Assembly: GCA_029211065.1 (NCBI GenBank)
Contig: JARGFK010000041.1
Location: 1-37,359, forward strand
DNA: 37,359 nucleotides
Reading direction: 5' to 3'
Source: Desulfobacterales bacterium
Lineage (GTDB): Bacteria > Desulfobacterota > Desulfobacteria > Desulfobacterales > JARGFK01
In this document: in pieces, positions 16,253 to 23,852 of the stretch
Numbering within the stretch: the first letter of the stretch is position 1
Layout of the letters: each line of letters starts with the position of its first letter
The notes under the pieces: model-generated
Seen by the model: only the letters and a program-made list of their open reading frames with translations
Told to the model about the DNA's origin: nothing
The model's database searches: none
Program-made: the position numbers and the translations under genes

Positions 16253-17092
16253 ATGACGGCAACTGTTTACAAACAGATGCTTGAAGTTATGACAAAACGA
16301 GGAGGCCCCTATGCCGGTATGGATGTTCCCGAGTTCTATGCGCTGGTGGAGGCGTTGTTCACACCCCGGCAGGCTGAAATCAACAATGTCCTGACCCGCA
16401 AGCCCGCCACGGCCGCTGACATTGCCGGCCGGATTCAGAAGGACGAAGCCCAAATTAACGCCGGCAACACGATTCACACCTATGATCAGGTCCAGACCTA
16501 CATCGATAAGTATGATACCATTTGCGTGGGGACCTGTTTCTGCCGTCAGGCAGCCCGCTTAAGGGGCGAAAGCGTTCACGACATGCCCATGGAAGTCTGT
16601 TTCTGGTTCGGCAAGGCCGGTGAATTCGCGCTTGAAAGGCTGGGCGGACGCAGGCTGACCCGTCAGGAAGCCAGAAATCTTCTGTATGAAACCGAAGCGG
16701 CCGGACTGATTCACATGAGCCGCAATACCGCCGAGGAAATCGACTTTTTGTGCAATTGCGACCGCTGGCACTGCGAGGTCGTCACCGAGATTCTTAAACA
16801 GCCCCGGCCTGCGCTGGTCTTTAATTCGGGCTTTGGGCCGGTTGTTGATCCCGAACGTTGCGTGGCCTGCGAAACCTGCATCGGTCGCTGCCCCCCCGCA
16901 GCCTTGAAAATGGGCGACCAGAACGCACCGGTGGTGGATATGGATCGCTGCTTCGGCTGCGCGGTATGCGCTTCCGGCTGCCCCCAGGATGCCATTCTTA
17001 TGGAGGCAAGGCCCGGCTGGCAAGCGCCGCCCGGGAGCGTAAAAGACCTGGTGACGGCCCTGAAAAAGAACGCAGCCGCCAGACAGGACTGA
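16253..17092 (+). CDS. Ferredoxin-like protein with 2x[4Fe-4S] and extra cysteine clusters
   Basis: 279 residues. The C-terminal part has two full 4Fe-4S motifs, CVACETCIGRCPP (about residue 203) and CFGCAVCASGCPQ (about 233). The N-terminal part looks like a winged-helix domain (EINNVLTRKPATAADIAGRI). The centre has additional cysteines: TCFCRQ, EVCFWFGK and LCNCDRWHC, which could bind another cluster or metal. AGGAGG lies before the ATG and the next gene starts 13 bp downstream. It is probably a cytoplasmic electron-transfer or redox-sensing protein paired with the dehydrogenase that follows or with the DUF3786 protein. The Fe-S assignment is firm; the partner is inferred. Confidence 0.85.
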   Translation: MTATVYKQMLEVMTKRGGPYAGMDVPEFYALVEALFTPRQAEINNVLTRKPATAADIAGRIQKDEAQINAGNTIHTYDQVQTYIDKYDTICVGTCFCRQAARLRGESVHDMPMEVCFWFGKAGEFALERLGGRRLTRQEARNLLYETEAAGLIHMSRNTAEEIDFLCNCDRWHCEVVTEILKQPRPALVFNSGFGPVVDPERCVACETCIGRCPPAALKMGDQNAPVVDMDRCFGCAVCASGCPQDAILMEARPGWQAPPGSVKDLVTALKKNAAARQD

Positions 17093-17105
17093 AAAGGAGG
17101 GTCAA

Positions 17106-18056
17106 ATGAGACTGGCAATTTTAGACGATATAGAAGACGTTGCCTTGAAGCTGGCGGACTGGGACAGTCTCGGACCCCAAATCAAAATCGATGTTTTCCG
17201 GGACAATATCAAGGAAGAAACGGCCCTGGCAAAGCGCCTGCTGCCATACGACATCCTGGTGATCATGCGCGAACGCACCCGTTTTCCCCGCAGCCTGATC
17301 GAAAAACTCACCCACCTGAAACTGCTGGTGACCACAGGGGCCAGAAACCTGGCTATTGATATGGCCGCCTGCCAGGAAAGCGGCATTACGGTTTGCGGCA
17401 CCGCGTCATCCAAAACAGCGCCGGCTGAACTGGCCTGGGCCCTGATCCTGTCCTGCCTGCGAAAAATCCCGCAATTGGATCGTACGGTTCGCGACGGCCG
17501 CTGGGGAGATGGGATCGGATCCGGTCTGGCAAGCAAAACCCTGGGCGTATTGGGCTTAGGCAAACTGGGAATTCAGGTCACGCGTGTGGCACTGGCCTTC
17601 GGCATGAACGTCATCGCCTGGAGCCAAAACCTGACGCCGGAGAAGGCTGAAGCAGCCGGCGCATGTTGGGTGGAAAAGGATGAATTTTTTTCCGCCGCAG
17701 ACATCATCACGATTCACCTGGTCTTAAGCGACCGCACCCGGGGTCTGGTAGGCGCCCGTGAACTCGGGCTGATGAAGCCCAGCGCCTATCTCATCAACAC
17801 ATCCCGCGGTCCCATCGTCGATGAGGAGGCTCTGATCGCCGCCCTCACGGAAAACCGCATCGCCGGCGCAGGACTCGATGTTTTCGAGACCGAACCGCTC
17901 CCCCCGGATCACCCCTTTTTGCGTCTGCCCAACACCGTGATGACACCGCATGTGGGATATGTCTGCAGAGAGGGCTTTCAAATCTATTTCCGTCATGCCA
18001 AGGAAGATGTGGCCGCCTGGCTGGCCGGAAAACCGGTCCGGATGTTGCAGCCTTGA
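17106..18056 (+). CDS. D-2-hydroxyacid dehydrogenase, NAD-dependent
   Basis: 316 residues, full length for the D-isomer-specific 2-hydroxyacid dehydrogenase family. The Rossmann motif GVLGLGKLGIQ lies near residue 146. The catalytic set is visible: Arg234 in NTSRGPIVDEEAL, Glu261 in FETEPLP, His282 in TPHVGYV. It interconverts a 2-keto acid and a D-2-hydroxy acid with NAD(P)H. AGGAGG lies before the ATG, 13 bp after the ferredoxin-like gene, so the two are co-transcribed. The substrate may be glycerate-, phosphoglycerate- or branched-type; sequence alone does not tell. Confidence 0.9.
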   Translation: MRLAILDDIEDVALKLADWDSLGPQIKIDVFRDNIKEETALAKRLLPYDILVIMRERTRFPRSLIEKLTHLKLLVTTGARNLAIDMAACQESGITVCGTASSKTAPAELAWALILSCLRKIPQLDRTVRDGRWGDGIGSGLASKTLGVLGLGKLGIQVTRVALAFGMNVIAWSQNLTPEKAEAAGACWVEKDEFFSAADIITIHLVLSDRTRGLVGARELGLMKPSAYLINTSRGPIVDEEALIAALTENRIAGAGLDVFETEPLPPDHPFLRLPNTVMTPHVGYVCREGFQIYFRHAKEDVAAWLAGKPVRMLQP

Positions 18057-18192
18057 AAGCTGCAGGCTGCCTCGCCGGCAGTCCAAATGACATGATCGAT
18101 AAAAACCGCTGAGTTTTATTGACTGTTTCGATAGATTCCATTAAAAATTAAAAGAAATTAATTGAATTATTCCTAAACCAGACAGGATCACC

Positions 18193-21054
18193 ATGCCCAA
18201 AAAACCGCCCCAAGAGGTTTTAGAGAAACAGCGCGATGACGCATCTCCCGTCAACCGGCAAACAGAGTCGGCACTGCGGGAAAGCGAAAAAAGACTTGCC
18301 CAGATTGTTCAGGGGCTTTCCATCCCAGCGTTTGTTATCGATCAGAACCATATCGTCACCCACTGCAACCGCGCCCTGGAGAGTCTCACCGGCATATCAG
18401 CCAACGTGCTGGTGGGAACCACGGATCAGTGGAAAACATTTTATACGCAAAAACGCCCCACCCTGGCCGACCTCATCGTCGATGGGGTTTCCGAGGATAC
18501 CATTGCCGGACACTATCCCGGCATATATAGCCGCTCCGCCCTGATCGAAGGCGCCTATGAAGTGGAAAATTTTTTTCCCCGTGTCGGCGGCGAGGGCAAA
18601 TGGCTTTTTTTTACAGCCGCTCCCCTGATGGACGACAGCGGCAGGATCACCGGCGCCATTGAAACCCTTCAGGATATCACGGACCGCAAACGCGCCGAGC
18701 AGGAACTGCGCCGGACCGAAAGACGGCTGCGGGCCCTGCTGGATTTTGCACCCTATCCCATAGTGGTTTTCACCCTGGACGGCTGTGTCTCCTACCTGAA
18801 CCCGGCATTCAGTGAAACCTTCGGCTGGACCCTGCCCGAACTGGAAGGAAAGCGGATTCCCTATATACCCCCGGAGCTTGTCAAAACGACCCGGGAAGAC
18901 ATCAAGCGGCTTCTCCAGGAGCGGGTCTTAACCGGTTATAAAAGCCAGCGCCTGACCAAAGACGGACGGCTGCTGGATGTCGTCCTGCGCGCCGCCACCT
19001 TTTCCGAAACTGAAAATGAAACCGCCGGCATTATTGTCATTCTAAGGGATGTCACCCAGGAAAATAGAATGACCCGCAGCAATGAAGCCATGCTCAGCAT
19101 CAGCATGGCGCTGCCGGAATATCCGGACCTGCAGGAGCTTCTCTACTATGTCAACTGCGAAGTCAAACGCCTGCTCTCCACCGAAGGCGCCATCGCCGTT
19201 CTTTACGATGAGATCAAGGGAGACCTCTTCATGCTGGGGCCCGCCTATGATGACATGGCCACCGAAAGGCGGGTGCAGGAAGTCCGCTTCCCCATTGACA
19301 AGCTTGTATCCGGACAAGTGATTCGGTCCGGCGAGCCGGTGATCATTTCCGACACCTCCATCAATCGGCATCTTCACGAGGAAAGGGATCAAAAGTTCGG
19401 CTACAGGACCCGCAACCTGGTGGTCGTGCCGCTCAAAAGCAGTGAACGCACCATCGGCACCTTATGCGCCATCAACAAGAAGGAGGGCGGTTTTGACGAG
19501 TCCGACGTGGCGCTGCTCAGCCTGATTGCCGGAACCGTGGCCCTTTCCATTGAGAATGCCCGCTTTTCGGAGGATTTAAAGAAAGCACTGCGATTCACCG
19601 AAGCCCTATTAAGAATCAGCGTGGCCCTGCCCATGCACCCCGAACTGGACGACCGCCTCAATTATGTCAACAGCGAAATCAAGCGGCTCCTAAATTCCGA
19701 AGGAGCCATGGTTATTTTGCTGGATGAAGAAAAAAAAGAACTCTTTGCCATCGGCGCCGCCTTTGACGCCATTGATACCGAGGAAAGGGTCGAAAAATAT
19801 CGATTCGGCATCGATGAGCTCGAAGCCGGCACTGTCATTCGGAACGGCGAACCGGTCATCATTAACGATACCTCCATCAATCGGCACCTTCACGAAGAAA
19901 GGGACAAGAAGTTCGGCTACAAGACCCGCAACCTGGTGCTGGTTCCCCTGCGGGGGCGGGAGCGAATTGTCGGCGTTCTTTGTGCCATTAACAAAAAATC
20001 GGGGGGCTTCGGCAAATCGGACGTGGAGCTGCTCAGCTCGATTTCAGGCACCGTCGCCCTCTCCATCAAGAACGCCAGGGTTACCGAAGAGCTTAAAAAA
20101 GCCTATAGCGAAGTAACGGGTTTGAACCGGGCAAAGGACAAGGTCATCAACCATTTATCCCATGAGCTCAAAACGCCCGTAGCCATCATCACCAGTTCCT
20201 TGGGTCTCCTGGTCAAAAAAATAAGCGACATCCCCCAGCCTGTCTGGAAACCCACCGTCGACAGGGTCAAGCGTAACCTGAACCGCATCCTCGACATCCA
20301 GTATGAACTGGACGACATCATGCAGGGCAGGGAACCCAAGGCTTACGGCCTGCTGGTGCTCCTGTTGGAACAATGCGCAGACGAACTGGAAAGCCTGATT
20401 GCAGAAAATGCCGGAGAGGGCGAACTGGTGGGGCTCGTGCGCAAACGCATCGACGAACTTTTCGGGCCGGCGGTTGCAGTTTCGAAGAACATCGACCCGG
20501 GTCAAACTTTGCTGAACCGGCTGGAAGCTTTAAAACCCCGTTTTTCAGAACGCCGGATCGACATTATCCACCGGATTGAACCCGTCCCCCGGATACTTCT
20601 TCCCCCGGATGTCGTCCAGAAGGTGCTGGACGGTCTGCTCCGGAATGCCATCGAAAACACACCGGATGAAGGCAAGATCGAAGTGGATGTTTACAAGGGT
20701 GGGGAGGGAGCGGTACTGAGGGTCCATGATTATGGTGTCGGCATCACCGCGGAAGCGCAAAAGCGGATCTTCGAAGGATTTTTCACATCCCGGGATATTT
20801 CATCCTACTCAACCCGCAACCCTTTTGAATTCAATGCCGGCGGCAAAGGTGCGGACCTGCTGCGCATGAAAATTTTTTCCGAGCGGTATCATTTTCAAAT
20901 CGAAATGCGCTCAACCCGATGCAAATATATCCCCAGGGAGCGGGATCTTTGCCCCGGCCGGATCAGCAGCTGCAGTTTCTGCAGCCAAGCCGAAGATTGC
21001 CACCGTTCCGGAGAAACGACGTTTCTGGTTAACTTTCCGGCCGCAACCGGATAG
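18193..21054 (+). CDS. PAS-PAS-GAF-GAF sensor histidine kinase with Cys-rich C-terminus
   Basis: 953 residues, no TM segment, so cytoplasmic. Order: PAS about 28-165, PAS about 178-295, GAF about 297-456, GAF about 470-629, HisKA with His657 in NHLSHELKTP, HATPase about 800-950 (NAIENTPDEG, HDYGVGI). The two GAF domains are near-copies, sharing DTSINRHLHEERD and FGYRTRNLV/FGYKTRNLV, so an internal tandem duplication occurred. The ATPase end carries five cysteines (C-x9-C-x6-C-x2-C-x5-C) in place of the usual terminus. No linked full response regulator follows; the stand-alone receiver at 11375 is a possible partner. The ligand is unknown; a redox or aromatic signal is inference. Confidence 0.9.
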   Translation: MPKKPPQEVLEKQRDDASPVNRQTESALRESEKRLAQIVQGLSIPAFVIDQNHIVTHCNRALESLTGISANVLVGTTDQWKTFYTQKRPTLADLIVDGVSEDTIAGHYPGIYSRSALIEGAYEVENFFPRVGGEGKWLFFTAAPLMDDSGRITGAIETLQDITDRKRAEQELRRTERRLRALLDFAPYPIVVFTLDGCVSYLNPAFSETFGWTLPELEGKRIPYIPPELVKTTREDIKRLLQERVLTGYKSQRLTKDGRLLDVVLRAATFSETENETAGIIVILRDVTQENRMTRSNEAMLSISMALPEYPDLQELLYYVNCEVKRLLSTEGAIAVLYDEIKGDLFMLGPAYDDMATERRVQEVRFPIDKLVSGQVIRSGEPVIISDTSINRHLHEERDQKFGYRTRNLVVVPLKSSERTIGTLCAINKKEGGFDESDVALLSLIAGTVALSIENARFSEDLKKALRFTEALLRISVALPMHPELDDRLNYVNSEIKRLLNSEGAMVILLDEEKKELFAIGAAFDAIDTEERVEKYRFGIDELEAGTVIRNGEPVIINDTSINRHLHEERDKKFGYKTRNLVLVPLRGRERIVGVLCAINKKSGGFGKSDVELLSSISGTVALSIKNARVTEELKKAYSEVTGLNRAKDKVINHLSHELKTPVAIITSSLGLLVKKISDIPQPVWKPTVDRVKRNLNRILDIQYELDDIMQGREPKAYGLLVLLLEQCADELESLIAENAGEGELVGLVRKRIDELFGPAVAVSKNIDPGQTLLNRLEALKPRFSERRIDIIHRIEPVPRILLPPDVVQKVLDGLLRNAIENTPDEGKIEVDVYKGGEGAVLRVHDYGVGITAEAQKRIFEGFFTSRDISSYSTRNPFEFNAGGKGADLLRMKIFSERYHFQIEMRSTRCKYIPRERDLCPGRISSCSFCSQAEDCHRSGETTFLVNFPAATG

Positions 21055-21062
21055 GAATGATC

Positions 21063-21548
21063 ATGATTGAAAAAATTATCTCCGGCGGACAAACCGGAGC
21101 CGACCGGGCCGCGCTGGACGCCGCCATTGAAATCGACATTCCCCACGGCGGCTGGGTGCCCAAGGGCCGGCTGGCCGAAGACGGAGCGGTTCCGCTTCTT
21201 TATCATTTAAGCGAAATGCCCACCGACAGTTATGCCGTTCGAACGGAACAAAATGTTGTGGATTCCGACGGCACGCTGATCCTTTCCCACGGACCGCTGT
21301 CCGGTGGTTCCGCCCTGACACAGGATCTGGCGGAAAAGCATGAGCGGTTTTGCCTGCATATCGATTTAAACCGGATCCCGACCTTTAAGGCTGCCGCCAT
21401 GATTGCCGCCTGGATTGCGCTGCATCATATCAAAACATTGAATGTGGCCGGTCCGCGCGCCAGCAGCGACCCGGATATATACCAAAAAATAAAAAGCATC
21501 CTGATCGCAGCTTTCCATAAAGAAAGGAGAAAAAACAATGGCGTTTGA
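21063..21548 (+). CDS. Putative molybdenum-cofactor carrier-like protein
   Basis: 161 residues from the ATG at 21063, chosen over the ATG at 21057 because AGGA is then 6 nt upstream. The sequence begins IEKIISGGQTGADRAALDAA and continues with HGGWVPKGRLAEDG, the hallmark of the MoCo-carrier family and related Rossmann-like nucleotide-binding (LOG/DprA-like) folds. GTLILSHGPLSGGS and NVAGPRASSDPDIY complete the fold. Family members are proposed to bind Moco or nucleotides, with weak experimental support. Its stop overlaps the selenoprotein start by 11 nt, so the two are translationally coupled, which argues for a shared job. Confidence 0.75.
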   Translation: MIEKIISGGQTGADRAALDAAIEIDIPHGGWVPKGRLAEDGAVPLLYHLSEMPTDSYAVRTEQNVVDSDGTLILSHGPLSGGSALTQDLAEKHERFCLHIDLNRIPTFKAAAMIAAWIALHHIKTLNVAGPRASSDPDIYQKIKSILIAAFHKERRKNNGV

Positions 21549-22344
21549 TCTGAACACCTTTAAAGCCGCTTATGAAAAATGGGTTACGGAAAGCCTGCCG
21601 GACTTCCGTGCCCGCAAAATGGATGAGATCGTTAAAAAGTATCCTTTTGTAATATCCGATGACGTTCCCTGGACCCCTTACAGCGGAAAGCCGGCGGAAC
21701 AGACCTTTGCCCTGGTTACCAGCGGCGGGCTCTACCTCAAGGACAGCCAGCCCCCTTTTGATACCGAATCGATCCACGGAGACCCCTCCTATCGAGAAAT
21801 TCCCAGGACCGTTCAGCAGGAAGACCTTGGCTTTTCCCACGCCCATTATGACCATAGCCTGGCGGAACAGGACTTTAACACCATCTTCCCCATCCAGCGG
21901 TTCATAGAGCTGGAAAAGGAAGGCATCATCGGCAAACTGGCCCGGTCACATTACAGTTTCAGCTATGTCAACGACGTTGCGCCGTTGGTTACAAAGGCTG
22001 TTCCGGAGCTCATCGGCCGGATCCGAGCGGCCGGCGTGGATGTGCTGTTCCTGGTGCCGGTCTGACCGAAATGCCATCAGACCGTGGGTCTGATTCAGCG
22101 TCAGGTCGAAGCGGCCGGAATTCCCACCATATCCATAGGCAATATGGCCGACCGCATGGGCCACATCAAACCTCCCCGCGCCCTGCTGGTGAAGTTTCCC
22201 CGGGGCAGCATGCTCGGCGAGCCGGGCAACGTCGGGCGCCAGCGCCGCGTCATTCTGGATGCCCTTAACGCACTGAACGTAATGACTGAACCCGGCACCG
22301 TAGAGGAACTGCCCTATCGCTGGAAGAAGCCGGACCCGGAGTAA
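21538..22344 (+). CDS. GrdB-like (glycine/sarcosine/betaine/D-proline reductase family) selenoprotein, in-frame UGA
   Basis: Reading through TGA at 22063-22065 gives 268 residues ending in TAA. The frame before (LVTSGGLYLKDSQPPFD, GDPSYREIP, SHAHYDHS) and after (CHQTVGLIQRQVEAAG, PTISIGNMADRM, FPRGSMLGEPG) is one continuous family protein. The UGA is residue 176 in VPV-U-PKCHQ, where family members carry Sec or Cys in a U/C-x2-C redox motif. A hairpin with an 8-bp stem starts 10 nt after the UGA. The frame between is not disturbed. AAAGGAG precedes the ATG. Role: reductive cleavage of an amine or related substrate, or a paralogous thiol redox step. It is shorter than GrdB itself, so the exact substrate is open. 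Confidence 0.9.
22063..22094 (+). promoter_or_regulatory. UGA-Sec codon with bacterial SECIS-like hairpin
   Basis: TGA at 22063-22065 is followed by ATCAGACC (22076-22083) and GGTCTGAT (22087-22094), an exact 8-bp inverted repeat with a GTG loop at 22084-22086. The loop lies 18-21 nt after the UGA and carries G residues, within the range known for bacterial SECIS elements. Confidence 0.82.
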
Positions 22345-22355
22345 CGGAAGAGAAC

Positions 22356-22946
22356 ATGAAATTCACCCCTTGTTTACGATCCATTAGGGGCACCATCATG
22401 GCTGTATGCCTGCTGGCCGCATTCGTACCCCAGGCCCAGGCGGAACCCAATGAAAGTGCAAACTTTCTCATCAATGATTCCGTATCGTTGCTGGACTTTG
22501 GCATCTACAAACTCGAAAATGAACTCAAGGGGTTTCGAAACGATCTCACCATCCGGTTCCAGCCCCCCCATTCGTCCTTTGTGGATTACGACTGGGATGA
22601 AAATAAAATCACAATCGTGCTTTCTTATGGAGATCCCGGAAACCCTCCCGTCAAAGAAATAAAAAATGAGATAATATCCGTGGTTGCAGCCTTGAAAAAA
22701 TATTTCGGCGTCGGCCCGACGGGTGAACCCTTTCAAAAGGGGGGATTCAGCCGTGTGGGAGATCATTTCTCCCACAGGGGCTATACCAAAAAAAATATGC
22801 CGCAAAACCTGAAGCGTGAGATAGACAACATGGTCGAAATTAAAATTATATTTTACGTTCAAAACTACAGCCGCTACTTTGAATGCCGCAACCGGCTGGT
22901 GGGTAACAGCAGTGAAAAAATCACCTGCACGGATTATCTTCCGTGA
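22356..22946 (+). CDS. Secreted hypothetical protein
   Basis: 196 residues with a clear signal peptide: MKFTPCLRSIRG, then the hydrophobic core TIMAVCLLAAFVPQ and a probable cleavage after AQAEP, near residue 29. The mature part has no motif I know; it is charged, with a Tyr/Asp-rich region (FVDYDWDENKITIVL) and a Cys pair near the C-terminus. It begins 12 bp after the selenoprotein stop with a GGAAGAG ribosome-binding site and may be co-transcribed. Its location would be periplasmic. No function is proposed. Confidence 0.7.
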   Translation: MKFTPCLRSIRGTIMAVCLLAAFVPQAQAEPNESANFLINDSVSLLDFGIYKLENELKGFRNDLTIRFQPPHSSFVDYDWDENKITIVLSYGDPGNPPVKEIKNEIISVVAALKKYFGVGPTGEPFQKGGFSRVGDHFSHRGYTKKNMPQNLKREIDNMVEIKIIFYVQNYSRYFECRNRLVGNSSEKITCTDYLP

Positions 22947-22997
22947 ATGTTGATTGAAGCAGGTGCCGGCGATAATTTATTGTGAAAGGAAATAGGG

Positions 22998-23381
22998 ATG
23001 ACATCGGGGGAAAAAGGACCGGAAAACGGCGACAGGAATCGGATCGTTGCCGAGGCCCTGCGCAACCGCGAAAAATGGGAGCAGACTTATCGGGCCAGAG
23101 CACTCAAGCTCTTTGCCCCGGTCTGCGGCCGCTGCGGGCGTGATTTCAGCGGCAAAAGACTGCGGGAACTGACCGTCCATCACAGGGACCATAATCATGA
23201 CAACAATCCGCCGGACGGCAGCAACTGGGAGCTGCTGTGCCGGTATTGTCATGACAATGAACATTCGCGTTATGAGGACGCTCAATATGATATTGGGCAC
23301 ACACCTGAACCGGATCAGGGGCCGGGTCTTGCCCACCGGCCCTTTGCGAACCTTGCAGACCTTTTAAAAAATAAAAAGTAG
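22998..23381 (+). CDS. yajD: YajD-type HNH endonuclease-fold protein
   Basis: 127 residues. The zinc-binding and HNH core is complete: CGRCGRDFSGKRLRELTVHH, then DHNHDNNPPDGSNWE and LLCRYCHDNEHSRYED, so two CxxC knuckles flank the H-N-H residues. The layout and tail match E. coli YajD-like proteins, which are predicted nucleases of unknown biological role. AAAGGA precedes the ATG. The 3' end overlaps the end of the convergent tctB gene by 18 bp. Confidence 0.85.
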   Translation: MTSGEKGPENGDRNRIVAEALRNREKWEQTYRARALKLFAPVCGRCGRDFSGKRLRELTVHHRDHNHDNNPPDGSNWELLCRYCHDNEHSRYEDAQYDIGHTPEPDQGPGLAHRPFANLADLLKNKK

Positions 23382-23852
23382 GCTGAAAACCCAGCCTTCC
23401 CGGAAGGGTACATTCAAAAGCCAGACAAAGAGGCCGTAAAAACTCGCCCAGGCGACTGCGGACAGTCCGATGGATAGTTTCCAGCTCTCCTTTCCATAGA
23501 TTTTAAAAAAAGAAAGGAAAAAAATCGGAATTGCAATGGGAAATCCGACCAGGAGTATCAAAACGAAGAATCCGAAAATCCAACCGAATATTCGCAGGGT
23601 CCGGAATAAAGCGGTCCGGCTGTCGCCATCGCCGTCCGACAGCTTAAAATCAAACCCGGCCGCATCTCCAACCCCTTCTCCCTTGCCTGTCAGGTTTATC
23701 AAAAATTCCGTTAGTGCCATTAAAAAAACCGGCACACCGATGGCAACGGGGAACAGTGCCGTTTTAAACGGCCATCCGGCGGCGGTGATGACAACCGCCA
23801 GTGAAATCCCTGCAACAAAGAGGCCCATAGCTGCGCCGCCATTAAATTTCAT
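23364..23852 (-). CDS. tctB: TctB-family small membrane subunit of a tripartite tricarboxylate transporter
   Basis: 162 residues from the ATG at 23852. This start is chosen because it overlaps the end of tctA by 11 bp with GGGAGA upstream, although the frame stays open further. The protein has four hydrophobic segments (GLFVAGISLAVVITAAG, ALFPVAIGVPVFLMALTEFL, IFGFFVLILLVGFPIAIPIF and a C-terminal one), as expected for TctB. It is the small 4-TM partner of TctA in the inner membrane. It is the last gene of the operon and ends inside the convergent HNH gene. Confidence 0.85.
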   Translation of the reverse strand: MKFNGGAAMGLFVAGISLAVVITAAGWPFKTALFPVAIGVPVFLMALTEFLINLTGKGEGVGDAAGFDFKLSDGDGDSRTALFRTLRIFGWIFGFFVLILLVGFPIAIPIFFLSFFKIYGKESWKLSIGLSAVAWASFYGLFVWLLNVPFREGWVFSLLFIF

